Assembly (NCBI GenBank): GCA_033807695.1
Contig: CM066311.1
Span: forward strand, 620,001 to 684,000
Length of the DNA: 64,000 nt
Direction: 5' to 3'
From: Daedaleopsis sinensis
Lineage: Eukaryota > Basidiomycota > Agaricomycetes > Polyporales > Polyporaceae
Shown here one piece after another: positions 32,885 to 43,769 of this stretch. How positions within the stretch are numbered: the first letter of the stretch is position 1; each line of letters begins with the position of its first letter. The notes below the pieces were generated by a model that saw only the letters and a program-made list of their open reading frames with translations, was not told the origin of the DNA and searched no databases. Both the position numbers and the translations under genes were made by a program.

Positions 32885-35345
32885 ATGTCTAGCTTCGGCG
32901 ATCGCGACTCGACAGTCGTGGACGGTGCGACGTCGCTGCCGCCACCGCACCTGCGCTACGCGAACGGCAAGCAGGCGATCTCGGAGGAGGAGCCGCTGCA
33001 CAAGCCCACACGAAAGTTCTCTGAAAACTTCGGCACCGGGGTGGACTACATGGAGGAGGAGCGACCATTCTTCGTCAAGATCGACAAGGCAGGGCTCATC
33101 GCCGCGCTCCAGAAGCTCGACCAGCAGCTGCGGGCGGTAGGTCTTCGCGTTCTCCCATGTCGTGTGAGCCGATGGACTCACGCCCGCGCCTCGGTTCTTC
33201 TAGGCCGGCCGTGTGCATATCTTGTCGAACAAGGTCAGTGTGGATGACAGTACATGCCAGATACCACCTGTGCTTATACCCACGGGGTATTCGCCTCCAC
33301 AGCAACCCACAGACTGGATAGGCCGAGAGGTCACTCCAGGACAGATCGGCCTGATTAACCATGGTGGTCTGCCCAAGATCCTCACCCGCGCCGGGCGGTA
33401 CCCCGGATTCCCCCTGCGCAACTGGTGGGCGCGCCGGTTCGTCGGGACGTGCGGCTGTACGTGATCGCTCGGTATCGACTGTCTCTCGACGTGCGCGCTC
33501 ACGGCTGCTCGCGCACCCTGCAGTGTCGGACACGGTGATCGAGTACAATGGCCTCACGGTCGTCCAGGTCTCGCAGAACCAGGCCGCAGTCGTGTCGGAC
33601 CCGCAGAACCACGTGTTCGTGATCAAGAACTCGGGCTTCGTCGCGTACGCGATCGAGGGGACGTACAGCGTGCTCTCGATCGTGGACCAGACGCATCTGC
33701 CAACGATGGTCAAGGACCCGATCACGAAGGTTGTGCTTGGATGGTGCGCCACTCCCACTTTTGACTGTGGCAGCTCCGCTCATGACGGTGGATCTTGTGT
33801 CCCGCAGGAGCCACGAGGTGACAATGGAGAGCCAGACGGCGTTAGGTACCAAGAAGGACTACGTCGTAGCGCTCTTGTGAGCGACGCGGTCTCTTATCGG
33901 CTTTCGAGGTTTGTGCTGACAAGCTGATCCGACCAGCCTAAACATCCCCGCGAACAACTGCGCGATCCTGCAGAAGGGAGACGACCTCGAACTGCTTCCG
34001 GCGGGTCAGCATTTCATCACGACGCCCAACGTCACCCTGCGTGGCATGTTCACGCTCGGCGAGAACCAGCTGGAGATGCCGACCAAAGACATGTGCGTTT
34101 GTCTGCCTTCCGTCGGCGATGAACAATCCCGGCCGCTCGACTCGGTCTGACCGTGTATTCTAGCTTCACACGCGACCAAGTGCCTGTCAGCCTGACGATC
34201 TACCTCAAGTGGCAGTTGACGGAGCCGCTCAAGCTGACGACGCACGGCTACAACACTCCTTACGATGCGCTCAGGTACGGCCATAGACCGAGGGGCTTTC
34301 ACGCGGAAATCTGACCGCGCGCATATGCAGGGACAAGACGCAGTCGATTCTCACCCAGATCGTCGCACACTGTAAGTCTCATAGACAGTTTGTGCGATAT
34401 GATACTGATCCCTAACGCGTCTCGCAGTGGACTACAGCTCTATGGTCAAGCAACGCTCACTCGGACCGGACAACCTGGATGATGGAACAGACGCGTCCTC
34501 GGCTTTCCTGGATGCCCTCAGGACACGGGCCATGGATGATCTGCATGCCGCCGCGCTCGAGTACGGTATCATCATGAAGGACCTCGGTACGTCTCTAACG
34601 TGCGCTCAGTGTCGCCGCCAACTGACAGACGGGCAGCTGTCATCGACCGGCAGTTCAAGGGTACGCCTATCTTATCGTTTCACAATGAAATAGGGGGCGC
34701 GTATGCTTATCGCCGATGCAGGTGACATCGCGCAGACGATGGACAAGTTGACCACGCGTGCGCTGCAGGCGCAGGTCGAAGCAGCCGTACGTGCCTCTTA
34801 CACCGCCAGACTACTCGTGCGGACGCTCATACATACTCCAGAACGTGGACCGGGAGAACAGCAACAAGATCAAGCAGGAGGAGGGTGCGCTCGCGGTGGC
34901 GCGAATCAAGGCGCAGTCGCAGAACGTCAGTGTTCCCGCCCCGTCCCCGCCCACACTGTGGTCCTTCTTCGAAACATTCATGAGTGCTGACTGGCACCGT
35001 CCGACTGATTCACTGCAGACGATAGCAGACGCGCAAGCATACAGCATCGTCGCCGCGGCAGAGGCGCATGCGAAGAAGCTGCGAATCGAGGCCGAGGCGC
35101 AGGCGAAGGCCACACTGTTCGCGGCGGAGGCGGAGGCAGAGGCGGTGCGTCTGCGCGCGGCTGCCGACGCCGCCGTCGTGGACCAGTTCGCGCGCGAGAT
35201 GGAGCTGCGCAGGACGGAGGTGTCGCGCGTGCAGGCGTTCGGGGACAAGACGGTGTTTGTGCCGACCGACGGCCTCGGGGCGCAGATGGGCAGCGCCCTG
35301 GCGGTGGGGATGGCCGCGGGGTTGGGGAACGACGTGAGGAAGTGA
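32885..35345 (+). CDS. SPFH/band 7 membrane-scaffold protein
   Basis: The start is the ATG of MSSFGDRDSTVV, just before the first conserved block. About ten exons join in phase. The N-terminal part contains ERPFFVKIDKAGLIAALQKL, REVTPGQIGLINHGG and VIEYNGLTVVQVSQNQAAVV. The SPFH core follows with FLNIPANNCAILQKGDDLEL, FTRDQVPVSLTIYLKWQL, TPYDALRDKTQSILTQIV, MVKQRSLGPD and ALEYGIIMKDLAVIDRQFKG. The C-terminal half is a long alanine/glutamate coiled coil (AQAYSIVAAAEAHAKKLRIE) as in flotillin-like proteins, ending with a small glycine-rich tail. Proteins of this fold oligomerise on membranes and organise lipid microdomains. No clear membrane helix is seen, so attachment may be peripheral. The exact subfamily is not assigned. 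Confidence 0.85.
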
Positions 35346-36316
35346 CTTGATGCTACTAGCTATCGTGAGTATTTATCCTCCGATGGTACCGCGAACCGCG
35401 GGTAGCTATCGGACGGACTTCAGCGGACAGAGTATTTACCTCTTCGTTGATCACGGGCTTGCCTGACCACTTACATTAAGTTTACCGTATTGTACCTACT
35501 TAACCTCTGCTTGTCCCGTTTAATATTACGTGCAGGACGAGACTGAACTGAGCAATGAAGTAGTAGCTCGACATAACATCAACCCTGTCTAGTTATAAGC
35601 GATACGAAGGGAGAGCAGTATCCTTTATCAGTCGATCTCAAGGTTGTGTCAGTAATTGCGTACAGTGTGCACCGGTGGGTCGAATTTCGTGCATGACCGG
35701 CGTATGGACTCGGATATCTTCATCAAACCTTATGCCTTATTCTCGAGAGTAACAAAGTTTACTGTTTGCCAGTCACGCATACATGCTATAGCTACAAACT
35801 AGTATGTAGTACTAACACCCGGGCCGGTGCTCACAGCATGCCTTTCCATGCGTCTTCTCTAGACATCGATATCATTAAAGATCACACATGCCAACCCTCG
35901 AACAATTAGCAGCATGACAAAACCCGCAAGAACGAGCACGGGAATAAGGGTCCACGACGTGCAGGACGGAGTCGCCGAGCTCATCCATAATGATCAAGAG
36001 GCTTGTTTCCGAGTCTGAGTCGAAGAGGTGGGATGTAGTACTAGTATACAGCAGCATGCTGAACGAATTCAGCCTGAGAATAGAAGCCGAATTATCGCAC
36101 CCATATCGGTCGACTATATGCTCCTAGCACCTGCCCGCCTGCCACGCTGTGTAGGCATTGCACATCGTCGCAGCTGTACAATGAGTTCCCCTCATGTCTT
36201 CCGCCCTCCTCTGTCTCTGTCTCTGCTCCCTCCGAGTCCAGCTCCATAACCCCCAGTAGCGTCCGTCACTGGATCCTCAAACTAAAGCTCAAGCTCGGAA
36301 AGGAGAACCACCACAC
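35346..36316. other. Intergenic, no gene seen
   Basis: Nearly 1 kb, AT-richer than flanking exons, with no convincing coding frame. Holds the promoter of member F. Confidence 0.5.
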
Positions 36317-37578
36317 ATGGTCCAGCTCTTCAACTGCCAAGCCCGCCCCGCAGACGCAGTCGACCCCCAGACGCGGTGCGGCGCCGCGGTCTCCCAGCAC
36401 CAGCCGTTCTGCGCGGCGCACACGGACGAGTACGGCGCCCTCGCGGCGCGGCACCGCGCCGCGTCCGACGTCGTCGGGGAGCTCAATGCGGCCATGGAGG
36501 GCCTGCTCGCTTGCGACACGACTGCGACTGTCGGACTGGGGGCGGACTCGGAGGGGGGGCAGAGGGGTGTCGGGGAGCATGAGGTGCGGCGGTATTTGCA
36601 GGCGCTTGGGGAGCAGGTCGAGACGCAGGCGACGCTGAGCAGGCGGTTCTTCTCCGAGCGTGAGTCGCTTCTTGAAGTTATATTCGTACACGTGAGTCAA
36701 AGTCGGGCATTGGCTGTAGCGGAGTATCGGGCCCAGGAGAGGTTGGTGCTGATGAACGAGAGGCGGATCGCGCTGTCCAGCCTACTCATGCGGATGCGGG
36801 ACCGCGAGGAGGAACAGAGGCGGCGGGATGCAGAAGAGCGGCAGCGGGTGGAGGAGGAGTGTAAGGGCAGGGTTGAGGAGGAGGAGGATGAGGAGGAGGA
36901 TGAGGGTATGCGACAGGAAGAGCATCGATTGGAGGAAGCTCGTCGAGCGAGCGGGGCTTCAAGCTGTCGGAACGAAGGAGCGCATCAGGAACTTGAAGAT
37001 CAAGCACGTGGACGAAACGCGGGAAGTCATCTGGAGGAAGCATGTCGCGACGAAGAGGTGCACCTGGAAGAGGACGAGGAACGTCGTCGAGAAGAGGCAC
37101 GTCTCCTTATGGAAGGAGCGGAGGAAGCCCGGAGGGAGGAAGAGCGGACCGCGGCGGACATCAAGAGGAAGGTGGAGGCCGCCGCGGATATCAAAAAGAA
37201 GGAGGAGGCCGCCGCGGAAACCAAAAGGAAGGAAGAGGAGGAGGCTGAGAAACGTCGACAGGAGTACAAGGACGAGATTAGGAGGAAGAACGAGGAGAAG
37301 AGGAGGCAGGCTGAAGAGGAACGCGAGAAGGAGGCTCATGCCCTGGAGCCGCCACGTATCGAGATGAGGAGCCGGGGAGATGGAGATGGTAGAAACAGCT
37401 CGGGGGGTCATACCGGACTCGAGCTTGCGGGCAGACTTGCACTGGTGAGCAGACAGTGGATCGTCGCGTCAACGGGGGTACGGGGGATGCCTTGCTGACG
37501 TGCTCTGTGCAGTTAGGGATCGTAGTCGGGACGGCGGTGCTCCTTGGGGTGCGGAACAGAGATGTTCTGACAAGGTGA
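36317..37578 (+). CDS. CxxH-module, Glu-rich coiled-coil, C-terminal TM protein (member F)
   Basis: Unnamed family. Three exons, 36317-36659, 36720-37444 and 37513-37578, give 377 residues. Residues 6-40 hold C-x13-C-x10-C-x2-H-x3-Y. The first exon ends LSRRFFSE at the phase-1 intron, then PEYRAQERLVLMNERR. Residues about 130-330 are an extreme Glu/Arg/Lys coiled coil with KRKEEE-type repeats. The C-terminus is GLELAGRLAL plus LGIVVGTAVLLGV and the short tail RNRDVLTR, so one membrane helix is split by the last intron exactly as in A and C. A tail-anchored protein with a cytosolic, possibly zinc-binding head is predicted. A decayed copy lies 9 kb upstream at 27.2 kb. The family appears confined to this part of the window. 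Confidence 0.72.
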
Positions 37579-39154
37579 GTACGGTCATCCAGTTGCAGCT
37601 GAAGGAAAATATGCAAACATAGCTATACAGGTTGGGAGATAAATGCCTGGGACGATAGAGAGCTTTTTTGGTGATCGGTACGTACAGCGCAGTACTTGGT
37701 CTCTGATTGAAGCTCGGCGGGACTCGTAGTATTTCCTGGCTGACAGATGTTGGTAGTGAGCGATGTGAGTGCGCATAGTCATGTCAGGCAGGCTATATAG
37801 TCGTGTCACAAGCAAAATGGTGTTGAGCTAATTTTGGGCTTAGCTGGGCTCGGGATTCGAGCTCTAGAAGTCGATGATGCTCCAGAGTGGTTCCGCGGCA
37901 TGTAGTATTACGCTGTACTGCAAGTTACGATGACCGTTCCATGCACATATGTAGACCTATAAATCAACGCGTAACACGCGATATGCATCCCTCATTAAGG
38001 AGCACGTGATCGCGTCCCCGCGCGGCGATTACAAGTTAGCTCAGAGTTGTTGCAGAGTTGTCCTTCGCAGCAGTCGAGATGGACGTGGTCCAGGGCCCGG
38101 CCATCTACAACGACAGAGACACGTTCGTGCATGCACTGAATAATGATAAGGTGCGAGGAGAGGTTCGTCGTTGTATCGGGCGGCGACGATACTGCACAGC
38201 GCATCGCACACGCATTCGCAATTGACCGTTTCGCCGAGCATATTGCGCCTGCATCGGGCAAAACCATATCTTCATTAACCCCGAGCTCTGATACAGGCAC
38301 AAAGCATGTATCAGCAGTAAGGTCTGTAAGCTCGTAGAGTGTCATTTCTCCTTGCCGAGTACAGTCTGTCACCGAGCCAGCGAGTAGAGTAGCAAGGTCG
38401 CAACAAAAAGCGTACCAGGCTAGGGATAGCCTTGCCGGAACATCCGACGGAAAGACGGCAGCGGATAGGCGTAATGGCGAGAATGGCGAGAACAAGTTCG
38501 TGAGCAGAACGTAAAGTGATACACACTCACAAGGTTCGATGAACTTCTGTGAGATGGGAGAAGGAGCGGGACGTATGGATGTCTCCGGCTGTGATCCCCT
38601 ATCCATCACCGACGCTGGTCTTCTAGGATGGGCGACATCAGATTCAAGCGTTCAAGCGACACCGACATCCTGCGATGCTGGAGGTCACTGCGCAGATGAT
38701 ATTGTGCGTTGCGGATTGCGGGGCGTGATGGGTCTCGAGGGCGACTTGGCGGGGTGCTCGTCGGCGTCGTCGACGACGACGAGAGATACGGCTCAGGAGG
38801 GATCTGCGGCGAAAGCCAAGGCGTTTTGGGAAGGCAAGGGACGGCGAGAGGACATCGATGAGCAAGAAATTTCGTGCGCAGAGGGGGCGGAGAGAGACGG
38901 TCTAGAATCTAGATCGCCGTAGAGATTGGAGGCGATTTCCATATATGGGAGTGACGCCCCACACGTGACATCATGCGTCGTGCGTCCTCCTGGATTGGGC
39001 AGAGTGCGCAAGAGATGCAGGGCAGATACCACCCACTCTCTCCTCTTAAAAGTCATGCCCATCTCCTCTCGACCTCCCACCATCCCCGCATTCCCCTCTC
39101 CTCCCCCCACTCCCTCCTCCCGCCGTCCGCCGCCCCCACTACACTCCATCCAGC
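37579..39154. other. Intergenic with TPS2 promoter and a doubtful ORF
   Basis: A minus-strand frame of about 200 codons (38606 down to 37995, ATG at 38606) is open but carries no motif I know and includes a splice-donor-like GTGAGT. I do not call it a gene. The final 110 bp before TPS2 are a pyrimidine-rich tract, with TTAAAAG near 39045 and a CCCCT (stress-element-like) in the tract. Confidence 0.4.
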
Positions 39155-42100
39155 ATGGACAGCTTCGCCGAGCCCCACAAGCCGCTCGACACCACAGTCT
39201 CCCTCGCAGACGTCCGCGCTCAGGTCGCCAAACTCGAATCCGACCTGCGCGACAAGAACGTCCCCCTCTCGGGACGCATCATCCACGTATGCCACTATCT
39301 CCCCGTCACCTGCTCCTTTGCCCGCCGACCCCGCCTATCCGACATCCCCAGCCCGCCCGCGACACCGCCCGCGAAGGCGTCCGACATCCCCCCCTCACCC
39401 ACCGCCGAGCACCCCAAGGACGCTGCGCCTGCACCCGCGCAAGGCACCGCCTCCGAGCCGTCACCGCAATGGTCCGTGAACGTCCGCTACGGGCACTCGG
39501 CGATGGTGAGCGGGATCGACTCGCTCGCGTCCACCTACGAGCAGATCTTCGTCGGCTGGACGGGAGACATTGACTCTGCCTCTGCCGCCGGGACCCAGTC
39601 CTCAGGGCAGGACTCCCCTGGTCCGTCCGACCCCGCGCCGACTAAGGTCCCCGCGGCCTCACTGGCGGAGGAGGACAAGAAGGAGCTCGAAGGCATGCTC
39701 GAGAACTATCAGTCGCGCGACGACGTCAAGGACCAGAAGGCGATCCATTACGTGCCTGTCTGGCTGGACGATAAGGACGCGCACGGCCACTACGACGGAT
39801 ACTGCAAACAGAGTGAGTGCTCACGTTCCCCTCTTTCCGTCTCCCATTCGCCGTGACGTTTCCGGAACTTCTCTCTTTCGCCGCACGGCGCACCCTGCGC
39901 GCCTGCCTTATCCTCTCTTTACGACAATCGCGCGCTGCCCGATTTGGCTGTCGGAGCACAGAAACGCACATCCTCCGCCGTATTGGTGCTCGTCTTCGGT
40001 TTCTGCGTAGATCGTCGTCCTTCGCTGCATTGTCGGTCCGAGACCGGGATGAAACCGGGCCTGGGATGTGGGATGAATTTAGCTGCGAGGATCCTGCTCT
40101 TTTCGCGGGCGCTGTAGTCGCCTATCGCGACATGTGTCCGCGCGCTGGGAACCTTTTAGCCTCTCACGTCCCGGCTCCCCACGGACTATTGGCTCATGAT
40201 TGTCGTCTCTGCCCAAGGTCGTGGAGATGTGTTCAACGCTGATTCGGGTTTTGTTCACAGCGTTGTGGCCGCTCTTCCACTACCTGCTCTGGCAAGACGT
40301 CGCGACGGAGTACGCATCCGCCGACACTTACTGGGCGCCGTACGCTGCCGTCAACGCTACCTTCGCCCGCCGCGTGGCCGAAGTTTACCGGCCCGGTGAC
40401 CTGATCTGGATCCACGACTACCACCTCCTCCTCGTCCCGGCACTCATCCGCCAGTCGCTCCCAGATGCCGCCGTTGGCCTATTCGTCCACACGCCCTTCC
40501 CGAGTTCCGAAGTGTTCAGATGTCTCCCTCGCAGGAAGGAGATCCTTGACGGCATGCTCGGTGCCAACCTCATCTGTTTCCAGACGTACTCCTACTCCCG
40601 TCACTTCACCTCCTCGTGCATCCGCGTTTGCGGATACGAGGCTACCGCGCGCGGCGGTATCGATGTCCAGGGACATGTTTCCGCCATCGGGTATTGCCCC
40701 GTGGGCGTTGATGCGGACCGTGTTGCGAAAGACACGTAAGTAAATACAAATCTTCTCAGCATCCGTCAGTGGACTGACAAGGCGAACGATAGGCTGCGTC
40801 CTGGGATCCAGCCAAAGCTGGAAGCGCTTCGTGCTCTCTACGAGGGCAAGAAGATCATCGTCGGCCGCGATAAGCTGGACGTCGTGAAGGGTGTCGTGCA
40901 GAAGGTGCATATCTATCTTCCTTTCAATGGACGATCCTGCGATACTAATCAACCCCGATCTATTGCAGCTCCGTGCCTTCGAGAAGCTGCTCCAGGACTA
41001 CCCACAGTGGATCGGCAATGTTGTGCTCATCCAGGTCACTTCGCCCGCTCTATCGGATTCGCCGAAGCTCGAGCGTCAGGTTTCGGAGATCGTCGCGCAT
41101 ATCAACGGAGAGTACGGCTCACTCGACTTCATCCCCGTGCACCACTAGTGAGGCTCTCTACCGAGTTTATCCTTTGAACCTTAGCTTACGACCTTATACA
41201 GCCACCAAACGATCAAGAAGGATGAGTTCTACGCTCTGCTATCGGTGGCTGACCTTGGTGTCATTACGCCTCTTCGTGATGGTATGAACACGACCTCCAT
41301 GGAGTTCGTCATCGCGCAAGAACGGACCAAGAAGAGCCCGCTCGTCCTCTCTGAATTTATGGGTATCTCCAGCAACATGACCGAGGCTCTTCAGATCAAC
41401 CCCTGGAACCTTAGCGTGCGTATCTCCCTGCAATGACCGCATACATGCGTCGTTGCTGACATAATTACGGCTGACTAACAGGAGGTGGCAGCCGCAATGC
41501 ACCGCGCGTTGACCATGCCGGACGCGGAGAAGCTCCGCCGGCATCAACATCTGTACAAGACCGTCACCACGCACACCTCACATACCTGGGCTACGATGCT
41601 CGCGATGAAGCTCCTAGAACGCCTCGGCAGCACAAACATGGCCCGCCAAACGCCGTTCATCCCCAAGGGCGAGCTCGAGCACCACTACATGAAGGCAAAG
41701 AAGCGGCTGTTCCTCTTCGACTACGATGTGCGTCGTGTCGTGTTCACCGTTTCTTCGGGCACGCGGCTGATTACATGCGCTTTCCGCAGGGCACGCTCGC
41801 GCCGATCGTCAAGGTCCCCAGCGCCGCCACCCCGTCCAAGGACACGCTGCAGGCGCTCGAGACGCTCTCTGCGGACCCGCGCAACGTCGTGTACATCATC
41901 TCTGGGCGCGACGGCGAGTTCCTCGAGCAGCACCTCGGGCACATCAAGAACCTCGGCATGTCCGCCGAGCACGGCGGCTTCATCCGCGAGCCCGGCGCGT
42001 CGACGTGGAGCAACTTCACGGAGGCGCTCGACATGAGCTGGATGCAGGAGGTGCTCGAGATCTTCAAGTACTACACCGAGCGCACGACCGGCAGCCACAT

Positions 42101-42752
42101 CGAGGTCAAGAAGAGCTCGATCACGTGGCATTACAGGTCGGCGGACCCGGAGTGGGGGTGAGTGTGCACGTCGTGGACCAAGCTTGGGGCAAGCACTAAT
42201 CACATGCGGCAGTCTCTTCCAGTGCCACCAGTGTCAAGACCTCCTCGAGAACAACCTCGCTCGCAAGAGGCCAATCGAGGGTGAGCCACTCAACATGCGA
42301 GCCTGTAATAACGTCCTCTGACCTTGACTTGTCCCCACACAGTCCTCGTCGGGAAGAAGAACCTCGAGGTGCGCCCGCTCGCGGTGAACAAGGGCGAGAT
42401 CGTGAAGCGCATCCTCTACTTCAACCCGGACGCCGAGTTCATCTTCTGCGCGGGCGACGACAAGACGGACGAGGACATGTTCCGCGCGCTCCTCCTCTTC
42501 CCGCAGTCCGGCGGCCCCGAGACCCCCGCGCGCGTCTCGCTCGCGCCCCCGCTCTCCGTCACGCTCCTCGCGGGCGCGGACGCGGGGAAGTACGGGCCTG
42601 TCGAACTCGCGATCGAGCGCGACGCGGTGTTCACGACCGCCGTCGGGCATAGCAGCAAGCGCACGCTCGCGGTGTGGCACGTCACGACGCCCGAGGAGGT
42701 CGTCGAGCACATGCTGCACCTCGTGCGCGACGCGCCCACGAGCAACCTGTAG
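39155..42752 (+). CDS. TPS2: Trehalose-6-phosphate phosphatase with TPS-like domain
   Basis: From MDSFAEPHKPLDTTV to the stop at 42752. The N-terminal GT20-like domain shows RIIHVCHYLP, VPVWLDDKDAHGHYDGYC, TLWPLFHYLLWQD, YWAPYAAVNATFA, WIHDYHLLLVPALIR, VGLFVHTPFPSSEVFRCLP and DLGVITPLRDGMN. The C-terminal HAD phosphatase domain has motif I FDYD-GTLAPIV (intron between DYD and GT), SGRDGEFLEQHLG, AEHGGFIREPG and GDDKTDEDMFRALLLF. The enzyme removes phosphate from trehalose-6-phosphate, giving trehalose, a stress protectant and storage sugar; in yeast Tps2 the GT20 part is structural in the synthase complex. About nine introns; the first (39813-40260, 448 nt) is unusually long. Motifs of both domains look intact. 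Confidence 0.93.
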
Positions 42753-43769
42753 GGGCCGTACACGACGCGACGCAACGACGGACGATTTTCACGACGGTTG
42801 TACATACTACATATGTTTGGGGATCCTGGAGAGTGCTGCAGCATCTAGAGCATTAGTGTATCCATATCTGTCTTTCGCGCTATCTGTTTCTCTGTCTCTG
42901 TTAACGTTTCTCCTTGTGTCGACTTGGTGACAGCCGCTTCTTGCCATAGCCATCGCTACACGCTCGACCAGAGCTCGAGCTCGTAATGCACTGCGGGTGC
43001 GTATGCACATATACACTTAGGGTACATGACATGACATTCGCTGCCTGCTCACGTACTGGTACTGCCTACATAGATCTGCGTATCCGTGCATACATGTTCT
43101 GACGGAGGTTGTGGACACTACCTATACTGCTGCTTGGAATCGTGCCTCGTTAACTCCTGGACGTGGGCGTGCATGTTACCCTATATACACGTACTGCGCG
43201 CAATACACATAGATTTGCCTTGGTTCACGCGTCCGCGGAGCCACGTCCCTGGATCATATGCATGCTGGTACTATCCGCGAGTGCTCTCGGCGACGTTCAC
43301 AATCGGCTACCGAGGCGCGCACATCGATGGCAAAGGCGAGCAAGAACGATATATATCGGCGACGCAGCCGTCGCGCGCATATATTCACATTTTGCGATTG
43401 CAGCACATGCGGGGATGGACCTGCAACATTATTCGTACTGGACTTTACTGGACTGAGCAAGAGGGAGGAGGCACGGCGCATGGAGCATGGGCATGACACA
43501 TGGAGCTTGCAAGGCGAGAGTGGAGGGGAAGCGTTTCGGCGTTCAGCGTTCGGTGTAGCAGTACTGGTGAGCGGTGGTGGGGAGGGAAGGAGCAGAGCAG
43601 GAGGAGGGGGGTGATGGCAGCGGAGCATGCGGTACGAGCTCAAATACGGATACATACAGATGCAGACGTCGAGCGGACGTTGATGTTCGAGTTCAAGACT
43701 ATGAGTTCGGGGGAGCAAGACAGACGCGGGGGAACCGTGGGCGGTCAAGAAGGCTGAGCTGGATCACAT
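42753..43769. other. Intergenic, convergent 3' ends
   Basis: Lies between TPS2 and the minus-strand RNA-binding protein. Several short frames, none convincing. Confidence 0.5.

Noticed and set aside
37995..38609. Minus-strand frame of about 203 codons with an ATG at 38606
   Set aside because: No recognised motif, no signal or helix pattern. A splice-donor-like site early on breaks confidence, so it was left in the intergenic note.
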